Of a stretch of DNA of 37,530 nucleotides, positions 18,226 to 25,825 are shown in pieces; position 1 is the stretch's first letter, and every line of letters begins with the position of its first letter. This DNA is from a virus, in the IMG/VR virus record IMGVR_UViG_3300044627_001483, positions 1 through 37,530 of that record. One strand, given 5' to 3'. Made by a program: the position numbers and the translations under genes. The notes under the pieces are model-generated. The model saw only the letters and a list, made by a program, of their open reading frames with translations. It searched no databases and was not told the DNA's origin.

Positions 18226-18389
18226 GACATATAGTAAGTTTAAGAGGATTTGCTACAAACTTCGTAGCAGCGGCTTCTGGTATTTCAACAACCAGAGTAT
18301 TTTATATATTTGGTGATACTGAAATGATTGTAAATAGATATGATTCAACTGCCGGAATTTCTACAGGCAGAGGGTGGTTTTTCCGATGA
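18222..18389 (+). CDS. Small 55-aa protein between the two largest fibre genes
   Basis: A complete frame from ATG 18222 to TGA 18389 encodes 55 residues, beginning [15 protein letters not shown] and ending [11 protein letters not shown]. Its start overlaps the stop of the 945-aa fibre (ATGA) and its stop overlaps the ATG of the 968-aa fibre (ATGA), so all three would be translated in chain. The sequence is neutral to basic with a central aromatic segment ([13 protein letters not shown]). No family is recognised. Tight coupling on both sides supports a real gene, perhaps a small fibre or connector protein. Confidence 0.6.
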   Translation: MRHIVSLRGFATNFVAAASGISTTRVFYIFGDTEMIVNRYDSTAGISTGRGWFFR

Positions 18390-21292
18390 GAAAAAATAGA
18401 ACATCTAATGGATATGTTGGACAAAATAGATATGGTAATATTTCTTCTGGTGCTATTGCAGCACAAAAATTAGAATCTATTGCAGAATTTGCAACTAGGG
18501 TGCCTGTAGGAGTTACTGCTTATATTAGACCATCAAATGGAAATGGTTATGGTGCAGGAGCAACATGTACTTTAAAAAATTATATTGTAACTGCAGTCAA
18601 TGTAACTGGAACTGGTTCAACGGGATACAGTTCAAATACTTTATTTCAAATTTCTGGTAATGGTGTTACTGGATATGCATCACCAACGATAACTTCTGGT
18701 GTTATAGTAGCAGATGGTAATTTTACCTTTCCTTGGAGTACTGTATTATCAATAGATGTAATTGATGGTGGTTTTGGATACACCTCTGCACCAACTGTAT
18801 CTATCGCCGCCCCCTCTCTTAGTAGTAATGCATCTGGAACTGGAACTATTTCATCTAATACATTGACTGTTACTGCACTTTCTTCTGGATCATTTTATCC
18901 GGGACAATTGATAACTGGAACAGGAATAACCACAGGAACAATAATCACAAATTATGGAACTGGATCTGGAAGTACAGGAACTTATTTTGTAAATAAATCA
19001 CAAACCGTCGGTTCAACTTCTTTAACAGGTTCTGGCACCGCGACCGCAACCGGACAAATATCTGGTGGAAAATTAACTCAAATAAATTTATCATACGCTG
19101 GTGCAAAATATAGTTTGGGCAGCCCACCTTTAGTATCTATATCAGGTGGCGGTGGAAGAGTGCAAGGCAGTGCAGTAGCAAATTTAATTTGCGGAGGAAC
19201 ATATACTTCTCCTCCTACAGTATCAACTATTTTTGGAGGAACTGGGTCTGGAGCAACAATTGTCGCCACAACTTCAGGAGAATTAGATACAATTACAGTT
19301 ACTTCAGGTGGTACTGGATACACTTCACAACCAACCGTATTTATAAATGATACTGAACAAAATTCAATTGTAGGATATGGAACAATTTCTGGTGGATCTG
19401 TGACGGGTGTCACATTTACAAGTAATACAAGATTTATAAATCCACCAACAATAATAATTGGAGGATGGACTCCTCTTCCAACGGTGAGTGTAGGTGAACA
19501 AAAAATAGTAGGAGCATATGCAGTTTATAACAATGATACGAATCGTGTTGCATTTACTATTACTGGATGCCCTTATACTGTAAATTGGGGTGACGGAACA
19601 ACAAGCAGTTACCTTTCAGGTGTATGTGCACAAAAACAATATACTACATCATCATATTCTGGATTTACAGCTCAAGATGTTTTTAGAGGATATAAAACAG
19701 CAATTATAACAATAACACCAACAACTGCTGGAAATACTTTTTCTCAAGTGGATTTCAATGTAAGAAATGCTTCTTTAACATCGGTAACAGGAAGAAGTGA
19801 TGCTTGGCTGGACATGAAAATGGCAAGTCCTACGCTGACTACCTTTTCACTTGGTGGTTCTTTAAGTCCAAATATTTATCACACAATGTTAGAACAATTT
19901 GAATATGTTGGAACCAACAATATAACGTCTCTGGCATTTGCATTTGCCTTCTGTTATGCTTTTAAAAATTTAGTAAGTTTTCATTCATCTAATGCTACTT
20001 CGACAAGTAATATGTTTAATACCTGTTATGCATTAGAGACAATTCCAACAATTGATACCAGAAATGTAACTACATTCAGCAGTATGTTCATAAGTTGTAC
20101 TAATTTAAGATCAGTTCCATTATTAGACAGCAGCTCTGTTACTGATATGAGTAGTATGTTTAATGGTGCAGCTCAATTGACAACAATTCCACTATTTAAT
20201 ACAGTAAATGTTACATCAATGACTAGTATGTTTGCAGCATGTAGATTGTTGTCAATGGTTCCTTTATTTTCTACTGAAAGACTTACAAATATGGACACGA
20301 TGTTTAGTTCGTGTTCTTCATTAAAATCTGTGCCGTTATTTAATACAATCAATGTAACTAGTATGGCAAGTACTTTTTCTGGTTGTGGAAGTTTAGAGGA
20401 AATACCACCATTTAATACACCAAAAGTTACATCAATGAGTGCTTTATTTCAAAATTGCTATTCATTAAAAACAATCCCATTATTAAATACTGGAAGAGTT
20501 ACAACCATGCTCGGTATGTTCAGCGGATGTAATTCTTTACGATCTGTTCCAAAATTAGATACTCGACTAGTTACATCTTTTCAAACAATGTTTTCAAATT
20601 GCGCTAGTTTAAAGAGTGTGCCTTTGTTTAATACATCAAGCAGTCTAACATTTCTTTCAACATTTCAGGGGTGCAGTCTACTAGAAACTGTTCCATTATT
20701 TAATACTGCATTTGCTAGTAGTATGAATACAATGTTTAGTTCATGTACTTCTTTAAGATCTGTTCCATTATTCAATACATCTAGAGTTACGGATATGGGA
20801 TCTATGTTTTCATTATGTAGATCATTACAGGATGTTCCTAATTTTGATACGTCTAAAGTCACTACTTTTAGTTCGATGTTTTCTGGTTGTTCTAGTTTAA
20901 ATAAAATACCATCATTTATAATAGGACGGTCGGGACCCATTTCTGGTCAAGCCTCTAATGCTTATAATAGTATGTTTTTTAATTGTCATTCGCTGGTGGA
21001 AATTCCAGCAGGCATGACTTTTCAGGGTGCTGCAGCATCAACTACAATATACAGTTCAATGATTACAGGATGCCCAAATTTATCAAGAGTCCAATCAACC
21101 GGATTTAACCACAATATTGATTTTACTAACTGTTCTCTCGGTGCAACTGCATTGAATGAAATATATACAAATTTAGCAACAGTTGGCGTAAGCGGTGCTG
21201 GAGCAAAAACAATTACTGTAACAGGAAATTGGGGAACGGTAAATGACAGCCCTGTAATTGCTATTTCAAAAGGATGGGCTGTAACAGGATAA
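18386..21292 (+). CDS. Giant fibre/adhesin with BspA-like (DUF285) leucine-rich repeats
   Basis: The protein is 968 residues from ATG 18386, coupled by ATGA to the 55-aa gene; a GTG at 18374 is a less likely start. The N-terminal third is Gly/Ser/Thr-rich beta structure with repeated SGGTGYTSQPTV, GGGTYTSPPTV and DGGFGYTSAPTV motifs. A central segment has TVNWGDGTTSS, a PKD-like signature. Residues 543-844 are thirteen 24-residue repeats of the form MFxxCxSLxxVPLFNTxxVTxM, typical of BspA/DUF285 surface proteins. The C-terminal cap ends VNDSPVIAISKGWAVTG. BspA-type repeats mediate protein or host-surface binding in bacteria. Here they probably form a solenoid receptor-binding tip (inference). 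Confidence 0.8.
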   Translation: MRKNRTSNGYVGQNRYGNISSGAIAAQKLESIAEFATRVPVGVTAYIRPSNGNGYGAGATCTLKNYIVTAVNVTGTGSTGYSSNTLFQISGNGVTGYASPTITSGVIVADGNFTFPWSTVLSIDVIDGGFGYTSAPTVSIAAPSLSSNASGTGTISSNTLTVTALSSGSFYPGQLITGTGITTGTIITNYGTGSGSTGTYFVNKSQTVGSTSLTGSGTATATGQISGGKLTQINLSYAGAKYSLGSPPLVSISGGGGRVQGSAVANLICGGTYTSPPTVSTIFGGTGSGATIVATTSGELDTITVTSGGTGYTSQPTVFINDTEQNSIVGYGTISGGSVTGVTFTSNTRFINPPTIIIGGWTPLPTVSVGEQKIVGAYAVYNNDTNRVAFTITGCPYTVNWGDGTTSSYLSGVCAQKQYTTSSYSGFTAQDVFRGYKTAIITITPTTAGNTFSQVDFNVRNASLTSVTGRSDAWLDMKMASPTLTTFSLGGSLSPNIYHTMLEQFEYVGTNNITSLAFAFAFCYAFKNLVSFHSSNATSTSNMFNTCYALETIPTIDTRNVTTFSSMFISCTNLRSVPLLDSSSVTDMSSMFNGAAQLTTIPLFNTVNVTSMTSMFAACRLLSMVPLFSTERLTNMDTMFSSCSSLKSVPLFNTINVTSMASTFSGCGSLEEIPPFNTPKVTSMSALFQNCYSLKTIPLLNTGRVTTMLGMFSGCNSLRSVPKLDTRLVTSFQTMFSNCASLKSVPLFNTSSSLTFLSTFQGCSLLETVPLFNTAFASSMNTMFSSCTSLRSVPLFNTSRVTDMGSMFSLCRSLQDVPNFDTSKVTTFSSMFSGCSSLNKIPSFIIGRSGPISGQASNAYNSMFFNCHSLVEIPAGMTFQGAAASTTIYSSMITGCPNLSRVQSTGFNHNIDFTNCSLGATALNEIYTNLATVGVSGAGAKTITVTGNWGTVNDSPVIAISKGWAVTG
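20012..20917 (+). repeat. Thirteen 72-base BspA/DUF285 leucine-rich repeats
   Basis: Twelve full units and one partial unit are spaced exactly 72 bases apart (ATG-type codons at 20012, 20084 and so on to 20876; M is replaced by T or L in three units). Consensus residues are M-F-x-x-C, S-L-x-x-V/I-P, and F-N-T-x-x-V-T-x-M. Variable positions lie between conserved ones, as expected for a binding solenoid. Confidence 0.9.
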
Positions 21293-21296
21293 AATT

Positions 21297-21497
21297 ATGG
21301 AAACTTCAGGATTTTATAAAAATGATGATGGAATGATTTTACACGGACCAAATTTTGTGGAAGCCGGTAGTTATAACATATATCGTGAATATAAGGATAC
21401 TTATACCTATCCAATAGGTGGTTGGTATTGGTTTGATTCAAAAGAAGAAGCTTATATTTTTTGGAATCTTCCATTACCAGAAACAACATTAGACTAA
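21297..21497 (+). CDS. Small virion-type protein of unknown function
   Basis: This 66-residue protein is rich in aromatic residues (GFYKNDDGMILHGPNFV, then YPIGGWYWFDSKEEAYIFWN). The pattern of a short lead, HGPNFV and a Y/W-rich segment recurs in small proteins near fibre genes of marine T4-like phages (family knowledge, not searched). It starts four bases after the stop of the BspA-like fibre and probably shares its transcript. No catalytic motif or signal peptide is seen. It may be a fibre accessory or chaperone-like factor. Confidence 0.6.
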   Translation: METSGFYKNDDGMILHGPNFVEAGSYNIYREYKDTYTYPIGGWYWFDSKEEAYIFWNLPLPETTLD

Positions 21498-21516
21498 TTA
21501 TTATAGGAATAATAAA

Positions 21517-21843
21517 ATGCCAGATACATATAAAAGTTTTGGTACAATAATTTCAGGAACAACCGCTGCAACAACAATATATTCTGGTGTAGTGGGTACG
21601 GCTGTAGTAAATTCAATTAATATTGCAAATGCGGATGATTTTAATTCTAATTACATAGCAATTGAAATGGTAAAGGGGTCTACTGGTTATTTCATAATAG
21701 ATAACGCCCAATTGCCAATAAATACCGCACTTCAAGTTTTAGATGCTCCTATGGTTTTAGATTCGGGAAATACATTAAGAGCAACAGTAGGTTACACTTT
21801 TGCATCAATTCATATTATCACATCTGTTCTTGAAATCACATAA
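21517..21843 (+). CDS. Small fibre-cluster protein of unknown function
   Basis: This 108-residue protein is preceded by a Shine-Dalgarno-like AGGAATAATAAAATG. It is largely beta-prone with small residues (FGTIISGTTAATTIYSGVVG, NADDFNSNYIAIEM, STGYFIIDNAQLP, TLRATVGYTFASIHI). This resembles a single-domain tail or head decoration protein, but no family is recognised. It is the last plus-strand gene of the adhesin block. The promoter of the dUTPase gene begins inside its last codons. Confidence 0.6.
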   Translation: MPDTYKSFGTIISGTTAATTIYSGVVGTAVVNSINIANADDFNSNYIAIEMVKGSTGYFIIDNAQLPINTALQVLDAPMVLDSGNTLRATVGYTFASIHIITSVLEIT

Positions 21844-21857
21844 TTCTGTGATATAAT
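21830..21857 (+). promoter_or_regulatory. Strong sigma70-like promoter of dut
   Basis: TTGAAA (21830-21835), 16 bases, then TATAAT (21852-21857, a perfect -10 box). The predicted start is 21864, exactly the A of the dUTPase ATG, and no Shine-Dalgarno sequence exists, so a leaderless mRNA is predicted. The -35 box overlaps the end of the preceding gene. Confidence 0.75.
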
Positions 21858-21863
21858 CTTTGC

Positions 21864-22382
21864 ATGTTTCTAGAATATACAAAAGCACATTTTAATGTTG
21901 TAGACCCAAATTTTCAAACCAAGATGGCAGCATGCTTTGATCTTGGAGCCTTCATCCCAGCAGATGAAGAGGTAAAAATTTATGTTGGAAAGACTCCAAT
22001 GTCTGCCAAGCCCCTGCACTGTGGGGAACGGAATGAGTCCTACATCACCCTAATGCCCATGGAACGGGCTCTAATACGCACAGGGCTCACCTTTAAGATT
22101 CCTGACGGATACTCCATCCGACTTCACCCACGCTCTGGAATGGCTTTAAAGTACGGTCTTACCCTTGCAAACTGTGAGGGTGTTGTGGACGAAGATTATA
22201 CCTATGAGACCAAAATTATCATGTTGAATACCAGCAACGACCATGTTAAAATTTACAACAGGGATCGTATTGCTCAGGCTGAACTTGTTAAGTACGAACA
22301 ACCACGGTTCCTAGAGATCTTTGAAACGATCACCAAAGAATCAAATAGAAACGGTGGTTTTGGTTCGACTGGCGTAAATTAA
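21864..22382 (+). CDS. dut: Trimeric dUTPase
   Basis: This 172-residue enzyme hydrolyses dUTP to dUMP and pyrophosphate, keeping uracil out of DNA and providing dUMP for ThyX. The five family motifs are visible: AACFDLGA, HPRSGMALKYGLTL, GVVDEDYTYE, NRDRIAQAEL and the C-terminal glycine-rich NRNGGFGSTG that closes over the active site. An extended insert after motif 1 (KIYVGKTPMSAKPL) makes it slightly longer than the usual 140-155 residues. It is read alone from a strong promoter, isolated from the other nucleotide genes by the minus-strand cluster. Its stop codon overlaps the stop of the convergent gene within TTAA at 22379-22382. Confidence 0.95.
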   Translation: MFLEYTKAHFNVVDPNFQTKMAACFDLGAFIPADEEVKIYVGKTPMSAKPLHCGERNESYITLMPMERALIRTGLTFKIPDGYSIRLHPRSGMALKYGLTLANCEGVVDEDYTYETKIIMLNTSNDHVKIYNRDRIAQAELVKYEQPRFLEIFETITKESNRNGGFGSTGVN

Positions 22383-23008
22383 CCGCTTGCAACAATGTTA
22401 GCAGTCAATGTATTGCTGCAAATCGCATTCGAATCTGTTACGTTAGAGAGTCTTATAGTTGCACCATCTGGAACCAATGCTGCCTGAACATTAGCAAACA
22501 TTTGCAACGTATCTCCTGCTGAAAATGTTACTGCTCCGGTAGAAGTATTTTCATTCCAAGTTGTTGTAACCCCGCCGTTTTTCTTGTACTTAATAACTCC
22601 ATCGGTAAATGATCCTGTCACAATATTCCATTTCAAAGCAACTGGAACAGTATTACCTGTAATTGTGAATGTTGGAGTTATTGCAATATCTCCACCTACA
22701 AGGTTATCAAAATTTTGAGTAGTTGGTGAAAAGTTTAATGTATTTATTGTTGGTGATGATGGTGATGATGTCAAAGGAGAACCGCTATCTCCTGATGCTG
22801 TTCCATAATCCATCATGGCGTACATGTCTTGGAATGCGATATTATTCATTTGCATGCCATTATTTGAATTAACCCAAGCATTCAAATTATCATTCCAAGT
22901 AAAAGGGCCCATTGGAGTTGAAATGATCTTTGGACCATATCCTCTTGTTGGGACTACAGCCTCATTCATGGCTGTAAAAAATGTTTTCATTGTGTCTTTG
23001 GCGCCCAT
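22379..23008 (-). CDS. Structural-type protein with C-terminal Ig-like/beta domain
   Basis: The protein is 209 residues. The N-terminal half contains the recurring phage motif PMGPFTWNDNLNAWVNSNNG with FQDMYAMMDYGT, known from small virion or hinge-connector-like proteins of T4-like phages (family knowledge). A Ser/Pro/Gly linker joins a beta domain of about 120 residues (FDNLVGGDIAITPTFTITGN, VALKWNIVTGSFTDGVIKYK, ATIRLSNVTDS). It is preceded by its own late promoter (minus-strand CTAAATA) and AGAGG. It is convergent with dut and lies at the end of the minus cluster. It is probably a particle component; the exact role is unknown. Confidence 0.6.
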   Translation of the reverse strand: MGAKDTMKTFFTAMNEAVVPTRGYGPKIISTPMGPFTWNDNLNAWVNSNNGMQMNNIAFQDMYAMMDYGTASGDSGSPLTSSPSSPTINTLNFSPTTQNFDNLVGGDIAITPTFTITGNTVPVALKWNIVTGSFTDGVIKYKKNGGVTTTWNENTSTGAVTFSAGDTLQMFANVQAALVPDGATIRLSNVTDSNAICSNTLTANIVASG

Positions 23009-23024
23009 TAATATACCTCTGATA

Positions 23025-23031
23025 TATTTAG
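23025..23031 (-). promoter_or_regulatory. Late promoter motif CTAAATA (minus strand)
   Basis: Read on the minus strand, CCTAAATATATC overlaps the stop codon of the PEP-CTERM gene (23028-23030). It lies 16 bases upstream of ATG 23008, with AGAGG between them, so this transcript has a leader and a ribosome site. Confidence 0.65.
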
Positions 23032-23666
23032 GATCTTCTGCGACGATTGGATGGAATTAAAAATAGTGCACCTAACGCAAGAACTCCGGGACCGGGAATT
23101 ACTACGTTTGCACCAAATCCACAATCGTCAATAAAGTTTCCTTGGGTATTACCGCCAACTGCATTTACAGATTCAAATGCAAATCTTGTAAGATTTCCAA
23201 TTGAAGTTACAGTACCTACGTGAAGCCCCCAAGCGGTATTTGAATCAGTAAATTCACCTTGGAATAATACGGTATCATCTCCACCACCATATATTTGGTC
23301 TGCTCCAAGATCGGTAATTGTCAAACGCATTGTGTCTGTACCGTCTCTGCCACGGTGAGCAAACTTCCAATTTATCTGATTATTATCTCCCAACCCATTT
23401 ACATCTTGATATAAAGTTGATGCATAATTTGCATTCAATTCTGCAAAAGAGTTTCCTTCATATGCAGGAACTCCAAGAAATCCGTTTTCCCAAATTTCAA
23501 GAGTATTGTCTGGCGCTGTTGTGGCCCAGTTTACAGTTGGGCTTGAACCTGAATAAAAACCATACCCCCATACAGAAAAGTCTTCAAATCCACCGTTAAC
23601 TAAGTCTGCTTTAGCGGAGAATGAAAGTGTTAGTGTAGCAATTACAGTAAGTAATTTTTTGATCAT
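23028..23666 (-). CDS. Secreted PEP-CTERM-type protein with carbohydrate-binding-like domain
   Basis: This 212-residue protein has three parts. Residues 1-20 (MIKKLLTVIATLTLSFSAKA) are a good Sec signal peptide. Residues about 22-180 look like a jelly-roll or DUF642-like domain seen in exported bacterial proteins (NGGFEDFSVWGYG, EIWENGFLGVPAYEGNSFAE, FAHRGRDGTDTMRL). The end is VVIPGPGVLALGALFLIPSN plus RRRRS: a P-G-P motif, a hydrophobic span and an arginine cluster, the layout of PEP-CTERM sorting signals that exosortases recognise. Such signals are usual in biofilm and exopolysaccharide-forming Gram-negative bacteria, not in phages. ATG 23666 overlaps the upstream stop by one base (TGATG); a TTG at 23669 is also possible. 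It is probably envelope-anchored in the infected host. Confidence 0.75.
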   Translation of the reverse strand: MIKKLLTVIATLTLSFSAKADLVNGGFEDFSVWGYGFYSGSSPTVNWATTAPDNTLEIWENGFLGVPAYEGNSFAELNANYASTLYQDVNGLGDNNQINWKFAHRGRDGTDTMRLTITDLGADQIYGGGDDTVLFQGEFTDSNTAWGLHVGTVTSIGNLTRFAFESVNAVGGNTQGNFIDDCGFGANVVIPGPGVLALGALFLIPSNRRRRS

Positions 23667-24346
23667 CAATTTCTCTTTCTAGTATTGATAAGAGTGCCTA
23701 AAGTCAATACAGACATAGTTCCAGCATCTGGGACGCTTGTACCAGAAGCATTTAAACTACCATAACCATAATACTCACCAAATCCGTAATTGTTTCCTAG
23801 AGCAAGGGTTGTACTGTATACATCAAATGGTAGTGTGCTTGGTGTAAGGAATACAGCGAATGGGTCTGTAGGATTAAGTGTATTAGCATTTATTGGATCC
23901 ATTGGTGTTAAATTTTGATTGTTTCCATAGTATACACTTTGAACTACAGATTGTGGTACTTGTGGTATAACAATTTCAGACTGTTTTTCTTGTTGTGGTT
24001 TCTTTTTTACCATAGCAAGAAGATCTGAATTTTTAAAATTTACTTGTTCTTCTTTTCCTTTTGGTGACTTTGGAGACCAAGGTCTTCCAATTATTCTATC
24101 ATTTAAAGAAGTTTTGGTTGGCTCTTTTGTATCTTTTGCTGTCTTTCCATCTACAGCAGCCATAGCGCTGTTCATGGAATTTACAGTTGATATTACTGCT
24201 TTTGCCCCCTGCTCACCTAATAGGGTCAATGCAGCGGTACAAACTATAGTCAGCGTATATACCCTCTTTTGAAGGATCTTTACGCTTGCCTTTGCTTCAT
24301 CGCAAACTTTAGCACAAGAATCGCAACCGTGAGAATGACTGTTCAT
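23666..24346 (-). CDS. Membrane-anchored protein with VPDxG/PEP-CTERM-like tail
   Basis: The protein is 226 residues. The N-terminal 27 residues are His/Cys/Lys-rich (MNSHSHGCDSCAKVCDEAKA), followed by a hydrophobic segment (VYTLTIVCTAALTLLG) that could be a signal anchor. The middle is a low-complexity Lys/Pro/Gln/Asn-rich linker (KKKPQQEKQSEIVIPQVPQS). The C-terminus has glycine and tyrosine repeats (NNYGFGEYYGYGS) and then SVPDAGTMSVLTLGTLINTR plus KRN. This matches the VPDxG variant of PEP-CTERM tails: a short motif, a hydrophobic stretch and basic residues. It is upstream of and coupled to the clearer PEP-CTERM protein. AAGGAC lies before its ATG and a late promoter about 62 bases upstream. 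The function is unknown. Confidence 0.6.
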   Translation of the reverse strand: MNSHSHGCDSCAKVCDEAKASVKILQKRVYTLTIVCTAALTLLGEQGAKAVISTVNSMNSAMAAVDGKTAKDTKEPTKTSLNDRIIGRPWSPKSPKGKEEQVNFKNSDLLAMVKKKPQQEKQSEIVIPQVPQSVVQSVYYGNNQNLTPMDPINANTLNPTDPFAVFLTPSTLPFDVYSTTLALGNNYGFGEYYGYGSLNASGTSVPDAGTMSVLTLGTLINTRKRN

Positions 24347-24408
24347 GTTAGTCCTTTCGTGAGAGAAACGACGGGCTAATCTAAATTCTCAACAGATGTA
24401 ATTGTAAC

Positions 24409-24415
24409 TATTTAG
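24409..24415 (-). promoter_or_regulatory. Late promoter motif CTAAATA (minus strand)
   Basis: The motif overlaps the stop codon of the lipoprotein gene (24412-24414). It drives the PEP-CTERM pair through a leader of about 60 bases, the longest non-coding leader in the window, ending in AAGGAC before ATG 24346. Confidence 0.65.
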
Positions 24416-24714
24416 GTTTGTGTCTTTTCTTCCTGAATTACTGGGACTTCCTTTGCGGGAGTTCCGGGTTCTGCTTCGATGCAGTTTACAGGCTTTAGAA
24501 CGAATGTTCTGACACCCCACATAAGAGCAATTACTGCAACTGGTCCGTACCAGAAGAGCCAACCATAAGATTCGATTTGTGCTCCGGGTTCTGCAATTTT
24601 ATCCTTTAGTGCCATCATTACAACATTGTCTGATGTATGATCTGGGATGATGACTGGATCAGAGCTGCAGCCAGCGAGAAGAATCATTGAAATTAGAAAT
24701 AGAAATAGTCTCAT
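24412..24714 (-). CDS. Small lipoprotein with one membrane segment
   Basis: This 100-residue protein begins with a lipoprotein signal (MRLFLFLISMILLAGCSS, with a clear LAGC lipobox). It then has an outward segment and a second hydrophobic span (GWLFWYGPVAVIALMWGVRT), ending in a Pro/Glu-rich tail (EPGTPAKEVPVIQEEKTQT). Its position beside a holin-like gene suggests an envelope or lysis role such as a spanin-like partner, but lipid-anchored spanins normally lack the second span, so this is only a possibility. AAGGAG precedes the ATG. It is probably co-transcribed with the two genes to its right from the late promoter at 25788-25795. Confidence 0.65.
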   Translation of the reverse strand: MRLFLFLISMILLAGCSSDPVIIPDHTSDNVVMMALKDKIAEPGAQIESYGWLFWYGPVAVIALMWGVRTFVLKPVNCIEAEPGTPAKEVPVIQEEKTQT

Positions 24715-24724
24715 GGTTCACTCC

Positions 24725-25162
24725 TTATGATTTATTGTTGGCTGCTGCGGAGCCAAAGTAGAATCCTACGATGCTTAGAAGAACTTCACGGTTCTCTGAT
24801 GTCCAGAAGAATCCATTAATTTCTACGAATGCTTTCTTTGCAGATGCTGGGATCAAACCAAACAATGCTTCTGAATTTTTGACATCAACTTCTACGAAAG
24901 TAGGAACGCCAAAGAAGGGAAGAATGAAAGGTGCTGCGAAAGCTCCGAATAGAACGACGAGTACGATGATTTGACGAACAACTCTGCCTGCATCAAGGGG
25001 AACTCTTTGAGCTGCTTGATTTTGATTTTCAGTTGTTTGTTTGTTTGCTTGGATGAGCCGTTCGAACATTTCCTTTTGATCTTGGCTCTTTTGTGCCATA
25101 TAACGAAAAAGAAATCCCGTTGCCCCACCACCTACCATGCTAATCAATTCTGGTGAAAACAT
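24725..25162 (-). CDS. Holin-like membrane protein
   Basis: The protein is 145 residues. An N-terminal amphipathic segment (MFSPELISMVGGGATGFLFR) is followed by a charged helix (QKSQDQKEMFERLIQANKQT), a strong membrane span (IIVLVVLFGAFAAPFILPFF) and a final hydrophobic helix ending VGFYFGSAAANNKS. The charge pattern and the FYFGSAA ending resemble phage holin-type and inner-membrane proteins, but this is based on layout only. GAGG lies nine bases before the ATG. A lysis function would fit its late minus-strand operon with a lipoprotein. No endolysin is visible in the window, so the lysis assignment is open. Confidence 0.55.
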   Translation of the reverse strand: MFSPELISMVGGGATGFLFRYMAQKSQDQKEMFERLIQANKQTTENQNQAAQRVPLDAGRVVRQIIVLVVLFGAFAAPFILPFFGVPTFVEVDVKNSEALFGLIPASAKKAFVEINGFFWTSENREVLLSIVGFYFGSAAANNKS

Positions 25163-25172
25163 AATCTATACC

Positions 25173-25769
25173 TCAATTCTTTTGATATGAAAGTTGCAAT
25201 TCAATCGAAGCACGAATATTTTCAAAGTGATTCATTAAAATTTCTTCTTGAGCCAAATTTGGCATATAATCTTTATGCCATTGGATCAATACGAATCCTA
25301 CATTGATGTGTTTATTTTTTACTGGAAGACACGCAATGTGTGAAACAAATTCATCTTCAAAGAAGTGTTTTGAATGACTGTTATCTGGCATTGCGGCAAC
25401 GCTAAAAATTAATGGCTTGTTTTCTACTACTCTGACAAGAAGAGGAATGAACAAAGAGCATAGAGAGGATTTTAATTTATTTGCTTGGGATGCATACCCT
25501 TTGTGAATAGATTCATGGGTTGTGGAGAACTTTTTCATGGAAATTCCATCCATGGTATATTCACCATTATGGAATTGAATAAGCATAGTTCTCATTGCGT
25601 GGCTTGTTAGACGGAGTTCAGTCAAAAGTTCATTTATTTCGCTGTGAATTAGAATAAAATTGTCAGTCTTTTTCTTAGACTTCCAAAATTTTTTAATTCC
25701 AAGACTTAGGCCCAATAACCCGGCAACTGCAAGACCTATATCCTCTGCTAATTTTATGAAATCTGACAT
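25173..25769 (-). CDS. Membrane-anchored GAF-like protein
   Basis: The protein is 198 residues from ATG 25769 (GGGAG seven bases upstream; a TTG three bases before it is less likely). An N-terminal span (GLAVAGLLGLSLGIKKF) is followed by a basic stop-transfer region (WKSKKKT) and a soluble domain of about 160 residues. Its features are MRTMLIQFHNGEYTMDGISM, FSTTHESIHKG and a late VGFVLIQWHKDY. This resembles a family of small phage and bacterial proteins with a GAF-like fold and an F-H-N-G motif after the membrane helix (family knowledge, moderate). It is the first gene of the late minus operon. It may sense a ligand or assist membrane lysis; the role is not known. Confidence 0.6.
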   Translation of the reverse strand: MSDFIKLAEDIGLAVAGLLGLSLGIKKFWKSKKKTDNFILIHSEINELLTELRLTSHAMRTMLIQFHNGEYTMDGISMKKFSTTHESIHKGYASQANKLKSSLCSLFIPLLVRVVENKPLIFSVAAMPDNSHSKHFFEDEFVSHIACLPVKNKHINVGFVLIQWHKDYMPNLAQEEILMNHFENIRASIELQLSYQKN

Positions 25770-25787
25770 CAAAACTCCCTGTCTGAA

Positions 25788-25795
25788 TATTTATA
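25788..25795 (-). promoter_or_regulatory. Late promoter TATAAATA (minus strand), part of divergent switch
   Basis: This is a perfect T4 late consensus on the minus strand, 18 bases from ATG 25769 with GGGAG between. It lies back to back with the early-type promoter at 25798 that drives the polymerase operon on the other strand. Confidence 0.75.
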
Positions 25796-25797
25796 TC

Positions 25798-25825
25798 TTG
25801 ACGAAGCCGTATTATGGGGTATATT
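25798..25825 (+). promoter_or_regulatory. Sigma70-like promoter of the DUF1599-polymerase operon
   Basis: TTGACG (25798-25803), 16 bases, then TATATT (25820-25825). The start is predicted near 25832, two bases before ATG 25834. It is separated by only two bases from the divergent late promoter. Confidence 0.7.

Noticed and set aside
9798-21843. Diversity-generating retroelement in the adhesin block
   Set aside because: No reverse transcriptase and no template/variable repeat pair was seen. The repeats are explained by protein repeats.
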